Assembly: GCA_012861695.1 (NCBI GenBank)
Contig: JAAOOA010000056.1
Location: forward strand, 7,026,707 to 7,090,706
DNA length: 64,000 nt
Direction of reading: 5' to 3'
Source: Trematomus loennbergii
Lineage: Eukaryota > Chordata > Actinopteri > Perciformes > Nototheniidae
Below, piece by piece: positions 1 through 15,010 of this stretch. The notes beneath the pieces are model-generated. The model saw nothing but the letters and a program-made list of their open reading frames with translations. It had not been told where the DNA came from and made no database searches. Position 1 is the first letter of the stretch. The number at the start of each line of letters is the position of its first letter. Both the position numbers and the translations under genes were made by a program.

Positions 1-39
1 ATGTCCCAGGCTGTCAGAAAGCACATCTTATTCCTGCAC

Positions 40-3203
<3,164 letters not shown>

Positions 3204-3209
3204 TAAAGT

Positions 3210-4258
3210 TATGGGCTCAGAACAGTCTCATAATACACACATGCACACAGAAGGATTCACACTTGTATTTCATGATCCGCAAAAGGATTCACACTTGTAT
3301 TTCCGGATCCACACTTGTGTTTTTCAATGCACACACAAATGTGTTCCGTTTCATATACATGTAAATAAAATCCAAATACAGAAAAAAGTTTTACATATGT
3401 ATTTTTGATCCTCACATATTTGTTTTCCGTTTAAATCCCCTGAACCTGCAAACACAAACCGCTTTCTGTGCATGGATCGCTGTGCATTCGTGTGTGGGTT
3501 TTTTGAGACTCCCCTGACAGTCACCCGATTCGTACTTGTAATTTTTTCTATCTATAGCCAATCAGATGTCTCCTCAATTCTAAGCCAATCACATGAGCGC
3601 GCCCCCACGAGGGTAGATTTCTTGCGTTCATGACGTAGCGCTTCATGTACGCATTTTGCGCTGTCCGGAGCTGACAGGTCCATGGAGCCTGTCTGCAGGC
3701 GCTAATCTCAGGACACCTCCACTCTCAGTACATTGCCACTTTCCGAACCATTAATGAATGCTTGTGTACACAAAAACGGCAGGCAAAACCGTTTTAAATG
3801 TGTGTTTCCTGTATGGCGAATACAGCTGCTTTATTTATGTCTGTATGAAGTTGTTGTGAGTGTGGAGGGAGCAGCTACAGGTTAGCTTAGCCTAATCGAT
3901 CAGTGCACTACGAAGCCAGTGCTAGACAGTGAACTGTCAACGGGGGTAGCCCCGCCGGTCATTATCGGCCGATATTCACTCTTAATAGTTTGATCGGTGC
4001 TCTCTATAAAGGCCGATCAGGAGAGCTGGATCTGATCGATATGGACATAAACGCGAGTGAAGTTTTAGCGAGCTGCATGAGAAACTGACGGGCTGTCAGG
4101 AGAGAGGGAGAGAGGAAAATAGATGATCCTTACTCCCGTGTTATTAGCCATCCGGTCATAGTCCGGTAATTACCTGCTAACGGAAACTCTGCTACACAAT
4201 TCTTCTTCTTCTTCTTCTTCTTCTTCTTCTTCTTCTTCTTCTTCTTCTTCTTCTTCTT

Positions 4259-4289
<31 letters not shown>

Positions 4290-4753
4290 TTATTTAAACA
4301 TGACCGGTAAGTTTCAAATTTGTCCGGTAAAATAAATTCTGTCCACCCTGCTCCGGACAGCGCAAAATGCGTATATGAAGTGTCATGAACGCAATAAATC
4401 TACCCTCGTAGGGACGCGCTCATGTGATTGGCTTAGAATTGAGGAGACATCTGATTGGCTATAGATAGAAAAAATTACAAGGGGAGTCTCAAAAAACCCA
4501 CACACGAATGCACAGCGATCCATGCACAGAAAGCGGTTTGTGTTTGCAGGTTCAGGGGATTTAAACGGAAAACAAATATGTGAGGATCAAAAATACATAT
4601 GTAAAACTTTTTTCTGTATTTGGATTTTATTTACATGTATATGAAACGGAACACATTTGTGTGTGCATTGAAAAATACAAGTGTGGATCCGGAAATACAA
4701 GTGTGAATCCTTCTGTGTGCATGTGTGTATTATGAGACTGTTCTGAGCCCATA
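3210..4753. mobile_element. Palindromic foldback DNA element with long inverted arms
   Basis: The ends TATGGGCTCAGAACAG and its complement are inverted copies. The arms run from about 3210 to 3671 and from 4350 to 4753 and match closely, both containing the same CCAATCAGATG and TTTAAATCCCCTGAACC-type blocks. The left arm carries an extra ~30-bp tandem copy near 3262-3300. TAAAGT flanks both ends (3204-3209 and 4754-4759), consistent with a 6-bp target duplication. The core (3672-4349) is non-coding and contains a (TCT)n array. There is no transposase frame, so it is non-autonomous. The superfamily is not clear: 6 bp is not the 8 bp of hAT or the TA of Tc1. Confidence 0.85.
4201..4287. repeat. 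(TCT)n microsatellite
   Basis: About 29 uninterrupted TCT/CTT units inside the core of the foldback element. Confidence 0.97.
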
Positions 4754-4759
4754 TAAAGT

Positions 4760-7700
4760 AGCTCATTCCATTCTTGATAAAAACATATTTAGTTATGGAT
4801 GTTGCCAACACAGACTGGATGTCAACACTTGAAAGGTCTTAAGAAATATATGTGCTGGCTCGAATCAGGCTTCCTGACATGATGATTCAGCAGAAAAATG
4901 ACGATCATCGTGATACTTTTCTTGTCAGATTTATCACATCAGCTCCAGTGGCTCCAGTGGCACCATCAGACAAGGATACATTCAACCTACCATTAAAAGT
5001 ACAGAAAACAAAACATTCAAGTCCCTTCGATGTATATTATGTCTGGAACTAAGCTTCTTATTTCCTTTTAGGATTGACTTGTGCACAAAAGAATGCTTCA
5101 TTCTAATTTATATTCGCTGTTCAGGACATGGTTGAGACAATGTAGTTGCCAAGCCATAAAATGTTTTTTACAATAGACTGATTCATAGTTTCCCAAAGGG
5201 TTGACCTACAATCTTTGAGCAGATTTTCATTCTGTGAAGTAGTTTTTGACTTCAGACAAACTTTTGTTCCATGTAGTATTAAAAAACTGCAGAAGACCTA
5301 TAACAAAATAAGTAATGAAGGAAAGAAGAACATCTGGACTTTTCCTAAAAGACCAAAAGCGACAGAATAATGCTAGAAAACTATCACTAGCAAAGAGGCC
5401 TTCCGTTCTGTCCCGTCCTCGCTTCTCATCCTGCGGTTTATTATCTAATCAGCTCGGCCCTTGGACACACCGCCACGCTCAATGGACCCAGACCACATGG
5501 CCAATAGAGTACCCAACAGACTGTGTCATCTCAGCCCGCTGAATCAAAAACAAACACGGGGCTAGTTGGCTTTTCGAGGAGACTTCCCACCCTCCTGCAC
5601 CGTTTATTCAGCCTTGTCATTGAGAGTGATTTATCCTCCCGTCTTGTCAGTTCCAGACGAGTCACCACTTAATGTAGGGTTTGTTTTATGACAATAGGGT
5701 TTTTGGCAATTAGGGTTAGGGTTTATATGACATTCTCGAAACCAGTAAAAATGGGTATGGGTAAGGGTTAGGGTTATTATGGAATTCACAGGAAAGAAGG
5801 AGGGAAAGGTTCAAAAGGCCAATAAAAAGAAACAAAATGACAGGTAACCAGATCAGTTTCAGGGATACAATACTAGAGGTTACAACAATACTGCCCAATG
5901 AGCACTATCAAATCAAATACAAGACACCAGGCTATATATTGTTCAAGTAAAGTTTCCGAAATTGTTTATGGTAACAGACAGTACATGCTATGTATTCTGC
6001 CATCCTTAAATAATTGGTAGTTTTTATTGATCAACTTTAATACAAATGTTCCTCTCAATATTAAATAAACCCTGGCTTTGGATATCAGCTCTATCTCCAG
6101 TTCCAGAATATTTATTTTCTATTTCAATAATACCTTTTTATTTCATTTGATGGCCCAAGACAGCATGTTAAAGTACGAATGTCTGTCTTGCATTTACCAG
6201 ATTTTACAAGTCTTTAACACAACTTTTTTATGTTTCCCTAGTTAACGATAATCTGTGAAATCTCCAACGGGAAAACAGAATTGTTTTACTGCATCTCAAA
6301 CACTTTTACTTTAATTACACTATGTGTGGCATCTCAGGCAGTTCCAGATTCTAAATAGCCTACAGGCAAATTCACACACACTCACACACCTCCGGATTAC
6401 CAGCAGAGCAGAAGGGGGACGGAGCCCGACAACATCACAAAACAAGACAACAGGCACAATTACAGAGCAGCCTGGAGACAATCCCGCACTTTAATGAAAG
6501 TCCAGTTTCCCCTGCCCCAGGTAAGTGCCCAACGTGATTGTATCTGTGAAACAATTATACTGTCACAATCAAAGGAAGCTGCCTTTAAATGGTCTGTCAA
6601 GGCCCTCGGTGGGGCTAATAATCACTCATCTCTTTCCCACTGTGTCACTGAGGTGCTGAATCCTCCCTTTGTTCTGCACATCACCTGCCTCTCAATGGGC
6701 TGCTTGGTGTTACACTTCAGGCACTTAGACGGCCACGCTTTCAAAGGGGGGGCCGGGGCCCCGAGGGTATGCGAGCTCTGAGTAGATATCCAACAACTAG
6801 CTTTACCCAATCACCTCTTTTCCTCTCGGAGACCAGCGCAGAGTTAGATTTATTCAATTTAGTTTGGTTTTATTTACACTTTATTTAAATGGTTTTGCAT
6901 ATATAAAAACATGACAGACAAGACATACTTTAACCAGGTATACAAGACAAATAATAAAAATAAGAATATTAAAAAATACATACAAAGGTGAGTGAATCAT
7001 TAATAAATGGGGTCATACATAAGTAAATAAAAATAAATAATTACAAATAACAAAATTAATTAATTGAAAATAATAGTCTCTTTTTTTTTTAAATAACAGG
7101 CCTACTCACCTCACCTAGGAATAAAAAAATGTATATAATAATAGTTTTAAAAAGTAGTACTTTAATTTTCACGAATCTATAAATGGTACTAGTTACAAAA
7201 AAGGCTTCAATTTATTCTTTATGTGCTGTAAAACCGGGGTTCCATATTCCGCTAAAACTTCTCAGAGTTTGATTTGTTGAGTTAACCTTTATGACTCTAG
7301 CTTGTGTTTTATTCTGCACTCCCTTGTCATGTCTTTTCCTGGAAGTTTTTTCTCTTTTTTGGCCAGGAGGCCCAGAGGTAAGCAGTAATCCTGGGAGCAG
7401 TCAGCTGCCGAAGGAAGATAATACCCTCCCTAATTTATAGAGTTATCACATATCCCCGTTGGAACACAAGGTGCATCCCGCTTATACTTCCAAAACATCC
7501 CATAGATTTCCATTTTCCTCCTTCCCTTGAGTTAATACCTATTTCATGTTTAACATCAATTAAAGGTATAAGGGTAATTAGAGAAGACATGGGAGAGAAA
7601 GAGGGTATCCTGCAGTTTCTCTTCCACAGTTTAATGATTTGCCAGCAGCCCCGACATGTGGCATGTCTGGAATGTTTGTCCCTCCATTCAGAGCATGAGA

Positions 7701-8512
7701 GTTATTGTGTCAGGAGAGGGAAGAAAGGGATCTATGTGGCTATCTCTGTGCGCACACACACACACGCGCACAAGCAAATTGTGTGTGTTTGTACTGTGTC
7801 TGTAGGCTCCGTGCCCACTGGCCATTGTAAAAGAAAGCGTAAAGGGAGGGCTAGATGGTTTTAAATGATCCGCTGGTTGATCCGCGTTGCCATTCTTGTT
7901 CACGAGAACCCTCATTGCAGCTGGTTTAGGTTTCCCTGATTCATCACTGTACAGAAACACACAGTAATAGGTTTGAATACCTTGTTTTCCATTCCCGTCT
8001 CCTCTCCTGCCTGTCCTTTACTTCGGGGCACCAACTTCTCTCTCCCTGTCTCTCCCAACCCTCCATTCACTCTGTCCCAGGGACACCCCATTCATTTATT
8101 TTTATTAAACTTCAGCGCTCTCCGAGACTCATTTCCTGCGGTTCTTGGTGGAACAGAGAGCACGCTGGGAGTTTCCCAGAGACTGGCAGGGGTCGGGAAT
8201 GATGCCAGAGGATGCTAAGCTGGGGGTTGGTTTGGTTTTGGGATGGTGAAAGAGGGAGGGGCCCTCACTTCGGGAGCACGCTGTCATCACGGTATTTTAG
8301 GATGACTGCTTTCCTTCCATTAGATGGTGACTGTGTCAAATAAATAATAAACTGCTGTTTTGATATTGTTTTCCAATGAAAATACAGGCATGGGTGGGCA
8401 GAAGAAGACACAATCAACAGGGAGCCTACAGGAAGAACATCCCACTAGCGTCTTTAGACAATTAACAGTAAAAAAATAACAACCTTTTTAAAAGTTCTCT
8501 TCTGCCGTTCCT
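4760..8512. other. Unique AT-rich stretch
   Basis: No supported gene. It holds short telomere-like TTAGGG runs at 5711-5777, a candidate conserved block around 6560-6680, a very AT-rich tract at 6847-7115, and short CA runs near 7753. Open frames are short and lack recognisable domains. Confidence 0.55.
5711..5777 (+). repeat. Short interstitial telomere-like repeats
   Basis: Two short runs of the TTAGGG unit (about 5711-5724 and 5766-5777) lie about 40 bp apart, with single AGGGTTT pieces just upstream (about 5674-5705). The runs are too short for a telomere. Confidence 0.5.
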
Positions 8513-8516
8513 TTAA

Positions 8517-8729
8517 CCCTGTAAAGCCCAAATATAGAAAAACATTAGAATTATTATTTTTTACCTTTCAGATGTTGGTGTAGGGAGCCTCTGGAGCAGA
8601 AATGAAAGAGTTTTCACATTTTTGTAAGTTTTTAGGGAAATGTTGTAATATTGCAACGTTGGCCTTACTGTAGGTAGGAGCAGAATTTCTACTCACATTG
8701 TCTGAATAAATATATTGAACAACTAAGGG
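8517..8729. mobile_element. Possible small TTAA-flanked element
   Basis: TTAA at 8513-8516 is followed by CCCTGTAAAGCCC, and the far side ends CTAAGGG before TTAA at 8730-8733. The ends are only short inverted matches, so this is tentative. It has no coding content. Confidence 0.35.
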
Positions 8730-8733
8730 TTAA

Positions 8734-9078
8734 TTTGCAGGATTGATTGCTTACTTAGCCCTATATCAGGATATAGCATGAATAATAATCACACATCAGT
8801 CATATTTGTTATGAATAGTCATTTATTAAATAGTAATTCAATGGTAGTCCCAACAACAGTTCCTGTCGTCGGAAAAGCACAGATGGACGTCACACTTGCT
8901 GCATTGCGTGTTTGTGTACCTGTAAATGTCATCCTCTGTGATATCTGGACCAGAAAAATCAGTATTTTCAGCCAACGATACCTGTCACGGGGCCTGGTGT
9001 GTGTATTTGGTTGGGGCTCCATGTCCACATAATCACTGACTGGGCGGTCATTGGGTTGTTGCTTTTCTTTGTCCACTT
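8734..9078. other. Unique stretch
   Basis: Unique flanking DNA before the hAT element. No gene or repeat seen. Confidence 0.5.
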
Positions 9079-9567
9079 GTCCACAGTAGGGATGTGCATC
9101 TCGATACGTTGCCACGATACGATACATTAACGATACATTTGAAGCACCAGGCGATGCGATGCGATACGATACGATTCACCCCTGTTGCGATACAGTTCGA
9201 TACGATTCGATTCAACATTATGCGATTCGGGGCGACGATGCGATTCAACATAATGCAAAATAATGATACAATTCAATATGGTACGACAGAGGATTTTGTT
9301 TTATTCTTTATATGCAGAAAATCATAAATTAACAAAAAAGTGCTTTTTTTTCTCTCTACTATTACTGCGTATGCCATTATGCTGTTTCTTTTTTACCTTA
9401 AAAAAGACAAACACTTGGACCTTTCACAAACAGGCCTTTTCACAAGTGAGGTAGTGTTATCTGTCTCCAGAGTACAGTACAATTTTATAACACCTCACAG
9501 TTAAACAATTTAAGGATGCATTGCCCAGGATTAACAATGTGCAAATAACAACTACCATAGTGCAATA

Positions 9568-10221
9568 GGCGCGTTCACACCGCAGTACTTTTCCCACTTT
9601 AGTTCCGATATAGTTCCGAAATGTTGCGTTCACACCAAAAAGAGCCGGAACTAAAATGAGTTCATGAGAACCTTTTTTACCCCCCTGCTAGAGAGCAGGT
9701 ACTTTCGTGGGAGAAAAGGGTTCCTATTTCTGATTGGTTGGGCGGATTGCAAACCACGCCCCGTAAAACTCCCAAAATGTTTTGTGAAGCCGCCATTTTA
9801 TTATCCTCGCATTAGCATTATTAGCATTAGCATTAGCCCAGCGCACAAACGCAGAGAGACTAACTTATGGCAACACAAAAGAAAACATGGGAGCGGTGGA
9901 GATGAGGAGGTGTCGGCGTTGTGGCGATTTACTCGGAAGGCTTCAGTAGAAGCTGCTGGGAGTCCCAGCAGCTTCTACTGAAGCCAGTCCCCAACTCCGG
10001 GGACTTCTGGCCGGGGACTCCGGGTGGCAGTATACGCCGTGAATTTGTGCGGCTTGCCAGTAAACCCAAAGCAGAAGAAGAAGAAGTGACGTCAGCGGCT
10101 TCATTTGCCTAATCCTCCCCCAGGGACTTATTCCGGTGTGAACGCGATCTGTACTTAGTTCATCAGAACTAAAGAGTTCTGATGAACTAAGTTCTGAAAA
10201 GTACTGCGGTGTGAAAGCGCC
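9568..10221. mobile_element. Nested non-autonomous DNA transposon with 26-bp inverted ends
   Basis: The ends GGCGCGTTCACACCGCAG and GGCGCTTTCACACCGCAG (read inward) match over about 26 bp with one mismatch. Flanks are TA on both sides (9566-9567, 10222-10223). Alternatively the flank is AAT, if the end is taken as AGGCGC. The class is therefore open (TA-type or 3-bp PIF/Harbinger-type). Inside lies a near-perfect palindrome (9939-9985) with 22-bp arms, and a second palindrome near the right end (about 10155-10193). No transposase is encoded. Confidence 0.85.
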
Positions 10222-10493
10222 TAATGCCCATACAACTACCAGCCTGATGTGCTTAACACTCATTCATAGGCTAACTCACCAGTGAGCAGAAAGCAGTGGT
10301 GTGGTTTCTATATGAACAATAAAGAATACAAATAACCTTTCACAAACAGGTCTTTCATAACTGCTTACAATTGTAAGGAAGACATTTAAACTATTATTGG
10401 CAGTCACAGTCTGCTGTAAACTAAACACCACTCTCTGACATAACACCTCACTGAGTGATTGAACTCATATGTCTTACTTTCAGGTTTTACTTT

Positions 10494-10696
10494 TCAGCTG
10501 CAGACCCCATGTCGCCTCTTTATGTGGGTCGCAAAGTTCCTCGTAATACTTGTGTACTTTAAAGCGGCACGGCATCGTTTACAATTTGCGAGCAATTTTT
10601 CAATTTTTCCGTCTTTCGAAGTCCGAAGTGTTGCCAAACGTTTGATTGATAGGTATTTTTCGGTGCGCTGTGTTTCTCTTTCTCCTCGACTTCCAT
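10494..10696 (-). pseudogene. hAT transposase N-terminal BED zinc finger, frameshifted
   Basis: On the minus strand a frame starting near 10696 (MEVEEKEKHS) reaches VWQHFGL at 10639-10619, the aromatic start of a BED finger. The finger then continues in another frame as CKRCRAALKYT...HIKRRHG. That frame has the zinc ligands Cys-x2-Cys (codons at about 10583-10572) and His-x4-His (about 10526-10509). The order and spacing fit BED fingers of ZBED-like hAT transposases, which bind the element ends. At least one frameshift (about 10590-10619) splits the domain. A stop follows soon after the finger, and no dimerisation or catalytic domain follows within the element. It is a dead remnant; the family call rests on the finger and the hAT ends. 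Confidence 0.8.
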
Positions 10697-10958
10697 TTTT
10701 ATTGATAACTGAGACTCTCGGCCTCCGTAGTGGCGAAGCAAATATCAAAGATCGTCTCTGCTGAGTGCTGACAAGATGAGAGGATATTATATGAATGAAT
10801 CGTTTTTTTACCGATGCAAAGACGCTACAATCGATGCATCGCGAGTTCAACCCAAACTGTAGCCGATGTGCACTCTTTCAACCGTTGCACTCGCATTTTG
10901 AACGTTTATGCCGGTGCACCGATGTGAATCGGTGAATCTTAACATCCCTAGTCCACAG

Positions 10959-13900
10959 GCATCTTCCTCTGCCTCTTATTTACTCATAGCAGTGTCACTG
11001 TCCTCTGATTCCATCTCAAAATCACTTTTTGGATGGCATCACATCCTGCACACTGAATCGAGGACCTCTCTTTGCATGTATCATTCTGAAATGGAAAAAA
11101 ATTATTAATAAATATGTTTCAATAATACATATGCTTATTATATTGTAATAGATAACCTGAAGGAATAGATAGGGTGGTGGAACAAGTGTTCATTCTGTCT
11201 GGCTTAGCCTATTATCATACTAAAAGGAATGAATGCACCACCCCCTTCCAGGTGTCCCGATGCAACAAGCATCTGAATCCTATTTACATTGTACACTTGA
11301 GTCAAACAATACTACATGGCTTAGCCTATTATCCTAATAAAAGCAATACCTACACCCCTACATGCAGGTAAACCAATGCAACAAGTCACACAATCCTGCC
11401 ATATTATCATAATAAAAGGAATACCTACACCCACACATGCAGGTAAACCAGTTCAACAAGTCACACAATGCTGTCTGGCTAATGATAATAGGCTAATTAT
11501 CATACTAAAAGGGATACATCCAATGCAGAGGTCGCGTTAACCGAATATTTTCCGTCTATGACGGAATAATCTGAAAGCAGTCCGTCATTTTGAAAGATTA
11601 GAACAAACTCGGAACAGCGCCAAAGTTTCCCCGCAGCGAGGCTCGGTGTTATGCCGTGTTATGCATGCCCTCCAAAAGGAAATTATACCGTTTCCAAACC
11701 TAACTTTGCCGTACAAATCATTGAAATGTCTGTGAATTTTGGCTTACGCTGTGCGTGCTCCCGCGAGGTGCAGTGGGCATGCATAACACAGCGCTAACAG
11801 TTCACGAGCGTGCGTGCGGCACGCATATGTGAACATATAAGGGCAATGTCCATGTGACAGGTGCTTATGCTATTTTGACTACCACACTGACCCAGGTATG
11901 TAATATTGCAACAAAGACATAAGCTGCTCAAAATCTAATTTGATGAATGTATTCCGCAATAACTAAATATGTACATGTTCTAAACATTGTAATAATCATA
12001 ACAAAAAATATTTGAGTCATTTTACTTACTTGAATCTGACAAATCCAGTCCAATAAAACAAAGAGATGTTGCTCGTTTGAAGATTCGGAAGTTGTGTGAG
12101 TGTATGGCCAGAGGGCAGGACCTATAAACACATTTAATACCCAATAGCATTGTGAGGCTGAACAAAAGGACCTTTTGACTATGTAAATGTAGTCTTTTAA
12201 AAAAACAAAAAACATTTACTGACTTTTTTAGGATAGCTTAAAGTAACGTTGTAAAATTACGACCGGGGGCCTTAAAGGGTTAAGGAGATAGGACATCTTT
12301 ATCCACACTTATAAAGAAATGTTTACTATGATGTTTTTACATATCATGAAGAAGTTAATTGAGCAATTTAGCAGATTCTGTAATATCTTGCAAAACATAG
12401 CTCAAAAGTAAGAGAATCATATCTGCTTTAGGCTGCATTGTGTTTCATGAATACTCCTTTTTCTTTATGCATAATGATCGGTCAAAAATCATATACAAAA
12501 ATGAAACCACTTGTACAAGCTCCTTTTTGTGGAATATGACAAATAAGAGGAAATAACATGTGTTCAAATTGCATATATTGGAAACAAAGACCATTCCCAC
12601 GAAATTAGTTTTACAATTTTTTTACCCATAATGTATTAATAACAAATGTTTAAATGTGTTCAGGTCATGTTTTACATGTGTCATAGCTGTGGGCAATTGA
12701 GAAATCTGACGCAAAAATCAAGCTAACATGAAATCTGTCAGTACCTTTAATGTACTTTATCTGTACTCTTATTTTTGCCTATATGTTTGATGTATTATTA
12801 TTTGACAGTATATAAGATATATTTGACAAATTGCTTCTTGTGCACAGATGAAGCAACACGAGTCTGAGCACATACCTAACATATTTCAACAGGCTGATTT
12901 AGAGAAGTCCTGTTGTGTGATTCACATCTGGTCTGTCTGACATGTTTCATTTTGCTTGATCTGACCATATGCAGCTTGAATTGGCCAAACATCATACCTA
13001 CGATGTATGTGCAAACACTCATGGCCTTGTGTGAAGATGAATCATACTTGTGTTGGGGTTTATTCTGCACATGAATGAAGAGAATTAGGGGGTATCCTTG
13101 GCGGTTTTATAAAACAAGTACAATAAGAAACATATAATGTTGTTTTTATGGTTCTTAAATGAACCATCTGGGTACTTGTTGGCACACACCCCAGTTTTCA
13201 TGAGGTTTATTTTCTTTGCTGAAATAGTGTACATTGCGCACTAGGTCGAAAACCATTGACCCAGGGGACCCAGACAAGCATCTGAGCAATCAAATTATCC
13301 CAGAAAATGGTTATATATGAAGTGCTTGGGGTATTGTTTGCAAATTAGAGCAATAACAAATGCATCAGTGTGACAGGCGAGCGTTTTCTGCCTCAACCCC
13401 CAATAAAACACTGCCGCTATGGAGTAAAGACTTCCAGGCCACTTAGTGTTGGGTAAGCCAATCGCAAATCAGCTTTTTGGCTCGTTTATAAATCTACTTT
13501 TGGACATAACTCTGTGACCCTCATTGCGGGGCTATTTCTTTCTCTTTTTCAGCTTTGTATTTGAAAAAGGACATCTCACAATTGTATTTTTAAAAGACTG
13601 AGCAAGCTTCAAGATGTCACATAAATCTTAAATTGTTATGCTTTGGTACCACAAGTAAATTGCAACAAAACAAGATAAAGATGTTTGAGATTTAATAGTT
13701 TGGGAGTTACGGGCTTGATGTTTTTCCACAATTAAAAACGGATGCTATTGAATGCTTTATGTCTTTTATAGGTAGCCGTGTCAACACAAAAAATGTGTGT
13801 GAGAATTATTTGGATATTCCAACAACACAATGCACCCCCCTACACACCCCCTCTCTGAATACCTCAGTTTAACCTCCATCCATGACATGCGGTGCTTACG

Positions 13901-14399
13901 AGAGCATTCATCATGACACAACAGTCTGACTTCCTGTCTCCGTGCTGACGGCAAGCTGTTCACTTAATGAGATGCATGCTAGCTCTGAAGGTTTTGGGGA
14001 GACAGATTGGGCCTCCTGCTAACCGGGTCCACCGCGGTCGGACCTCACCCCGGCAGCCCTGCAGGCGAACTGTTTGAGCAACCTGACCCTCTTTGCATAA
14101 TTTACCTCCCTACGCTAGCAGCCGTATACTCACAGGGAAAACACAGGCTTTACCATACAGGGTTCAGTGCAGGAATGTGAAATAATAAGGTTGATTAAGG
14201 CTTTGTTATATTACACAATCTGGGGAGCCCCATACGAAATGTGGCCCTAAGCAACATGAAATAATTTAATTGAATAATTTTCCAAATTGATTAGACCAAC
14301 ATTCTCACTCTAAACTTGTCAAATATGGCAGCATGGTCAGATACCATATGCGTCACTTTTAAAGCAATGGAAGCGTCATGCTACCAATGTGACCAAAGT
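10959..14399. other. Unique AT-rich stretch with one local tandem repeat
   Basis: Apart from the degenerate tandem repeat at 11201-11515, I see no gene. A sequence starting CAGAGGTCGCGTTAACC near 11525 resembles a DNA-transposon end, but no matching right end or target duplication was found. The block around 14030-14110 contains CTTTGCATAAT, an octamer-like site. Confidence 0.5.
11201..11515 (+). repeat. Degenerate tandem repeat, unit about 75-118 bp
   Basis: Four diverged copies of a unit containing CTATTATCATACTAAAAGG start near 11201, 11319, 11398 and 11491. The middle copies also share CATGCAGGTAAACCA and CAACAAGTCACACAAT. Unit length varies, so copies have indels. Confidence 0.75.
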
Positions 14400-15010
14400 T
14401 ATGTTTGTCTGTTAATTAAATACAATACGTATGTTACATAAGTTAGGTAGGTTATGTTACTGCTTTGTTTGTTATAGAGAACAAAATTACTTGGTAACCT
14501 ATTACAGTGCCCCAGTAGAGAATAGGTAGCAGCCTGTGACAGTGACAAGTCATTTGGTGACAAGTCATTTGGTGACAAGTCATATTGCACATTCAAGTAA
14601 CATACTAAATATCAAATACTAAAAACAACTAATACTAACATATGTTGTTGTATGTAAGTTAGTTTGGGAGGTTAAGTTACTACCTGGTTAGGTTTGACCA
14701 ATACAATTACTTGGTTATAGGTTAAGAAAAAGGTCATAGTTTATATTAAATAAAGTATATGTGTAACGTAACTAGTGTTAGTACATTGATTAGGTAAGTA
14801 CGTTATGTACATTTAGGAGCTTAAGTTACTACTTGGTTAGGTCTGATCAACAAAACTACTTTGTTAAGTTAAGGAAAAGATCATGGTTTGTGTTCAAATT
14901 AAAGAACATTTGTTGGGTAACCTAAGTTATGTAGTATGTTACGTAGGTGCCTTACGATATGAGTTAAGGGAAAGATCATTGCTTGGGTTAAAATTAAAGC
15001 AAATTAGGCA
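14400..15010 (+). repeat. Degenerate fish-type minisatellite
   Basis: Repeated blocks of the form TTACTACTTGGTTAGGTC, ACAAAACTACTTTGTTAAG and AAAGATCATGGTTTG recur near 14670, 14817 and 14948, with weaker copies upstream. This unit type is widespread in teleost genomes (from memory). Inside, at 14542-14583, a 15-bp unit GTGACAAGTCATTTG is repeated almost three times. Confidence 0.75.

Larger units (their letters stand above)
9087..10950. mobile_element. hAT-superfamily transposon, non-autonomous copy
   Basis: The element begins TAGGGATGTGCATC and ends with the complement of TAGGGATGTTAAG. A perfect 8-bp duplication GTCCACAG flanks it at 9079-9086 and 10951-10958, the hallmark of hAT insertion. 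The left subterminal region is rich in GATACGAT repeats, and the right end has ATCGATGCATCG-type repeats. A broken BED zinc-finger exon lies on the minus strand near the right end (10494-10696). The catalytic RNase-H-like part of a hAT transposase is absent. A second transposon sits inside (9568-10221). Confidence 0.92.

Noticed and set aside
4852..5052. Short open frame with Pro/Val repeats
   Set aside because: The VAPVAP piece is a 9-bp tandem duplication; no domain or conserved context.
5674..5777. Chromosome end
   Set aside because: Only a few TTAGGG units, with unique sequence on both sides.
11525..12280. Possible hAT element starting CAGAGGTCGCGTTAACC
   Set aside because: No matching inverted right end and no 8-bp duplication of ATCCAATG was found.
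14400..15010. Possible CRISPR-like array of repeats
   Set aside because: Repeats are degenerate, spacers are not distinct, and the genome is vertebrate; it is a minisatellite.
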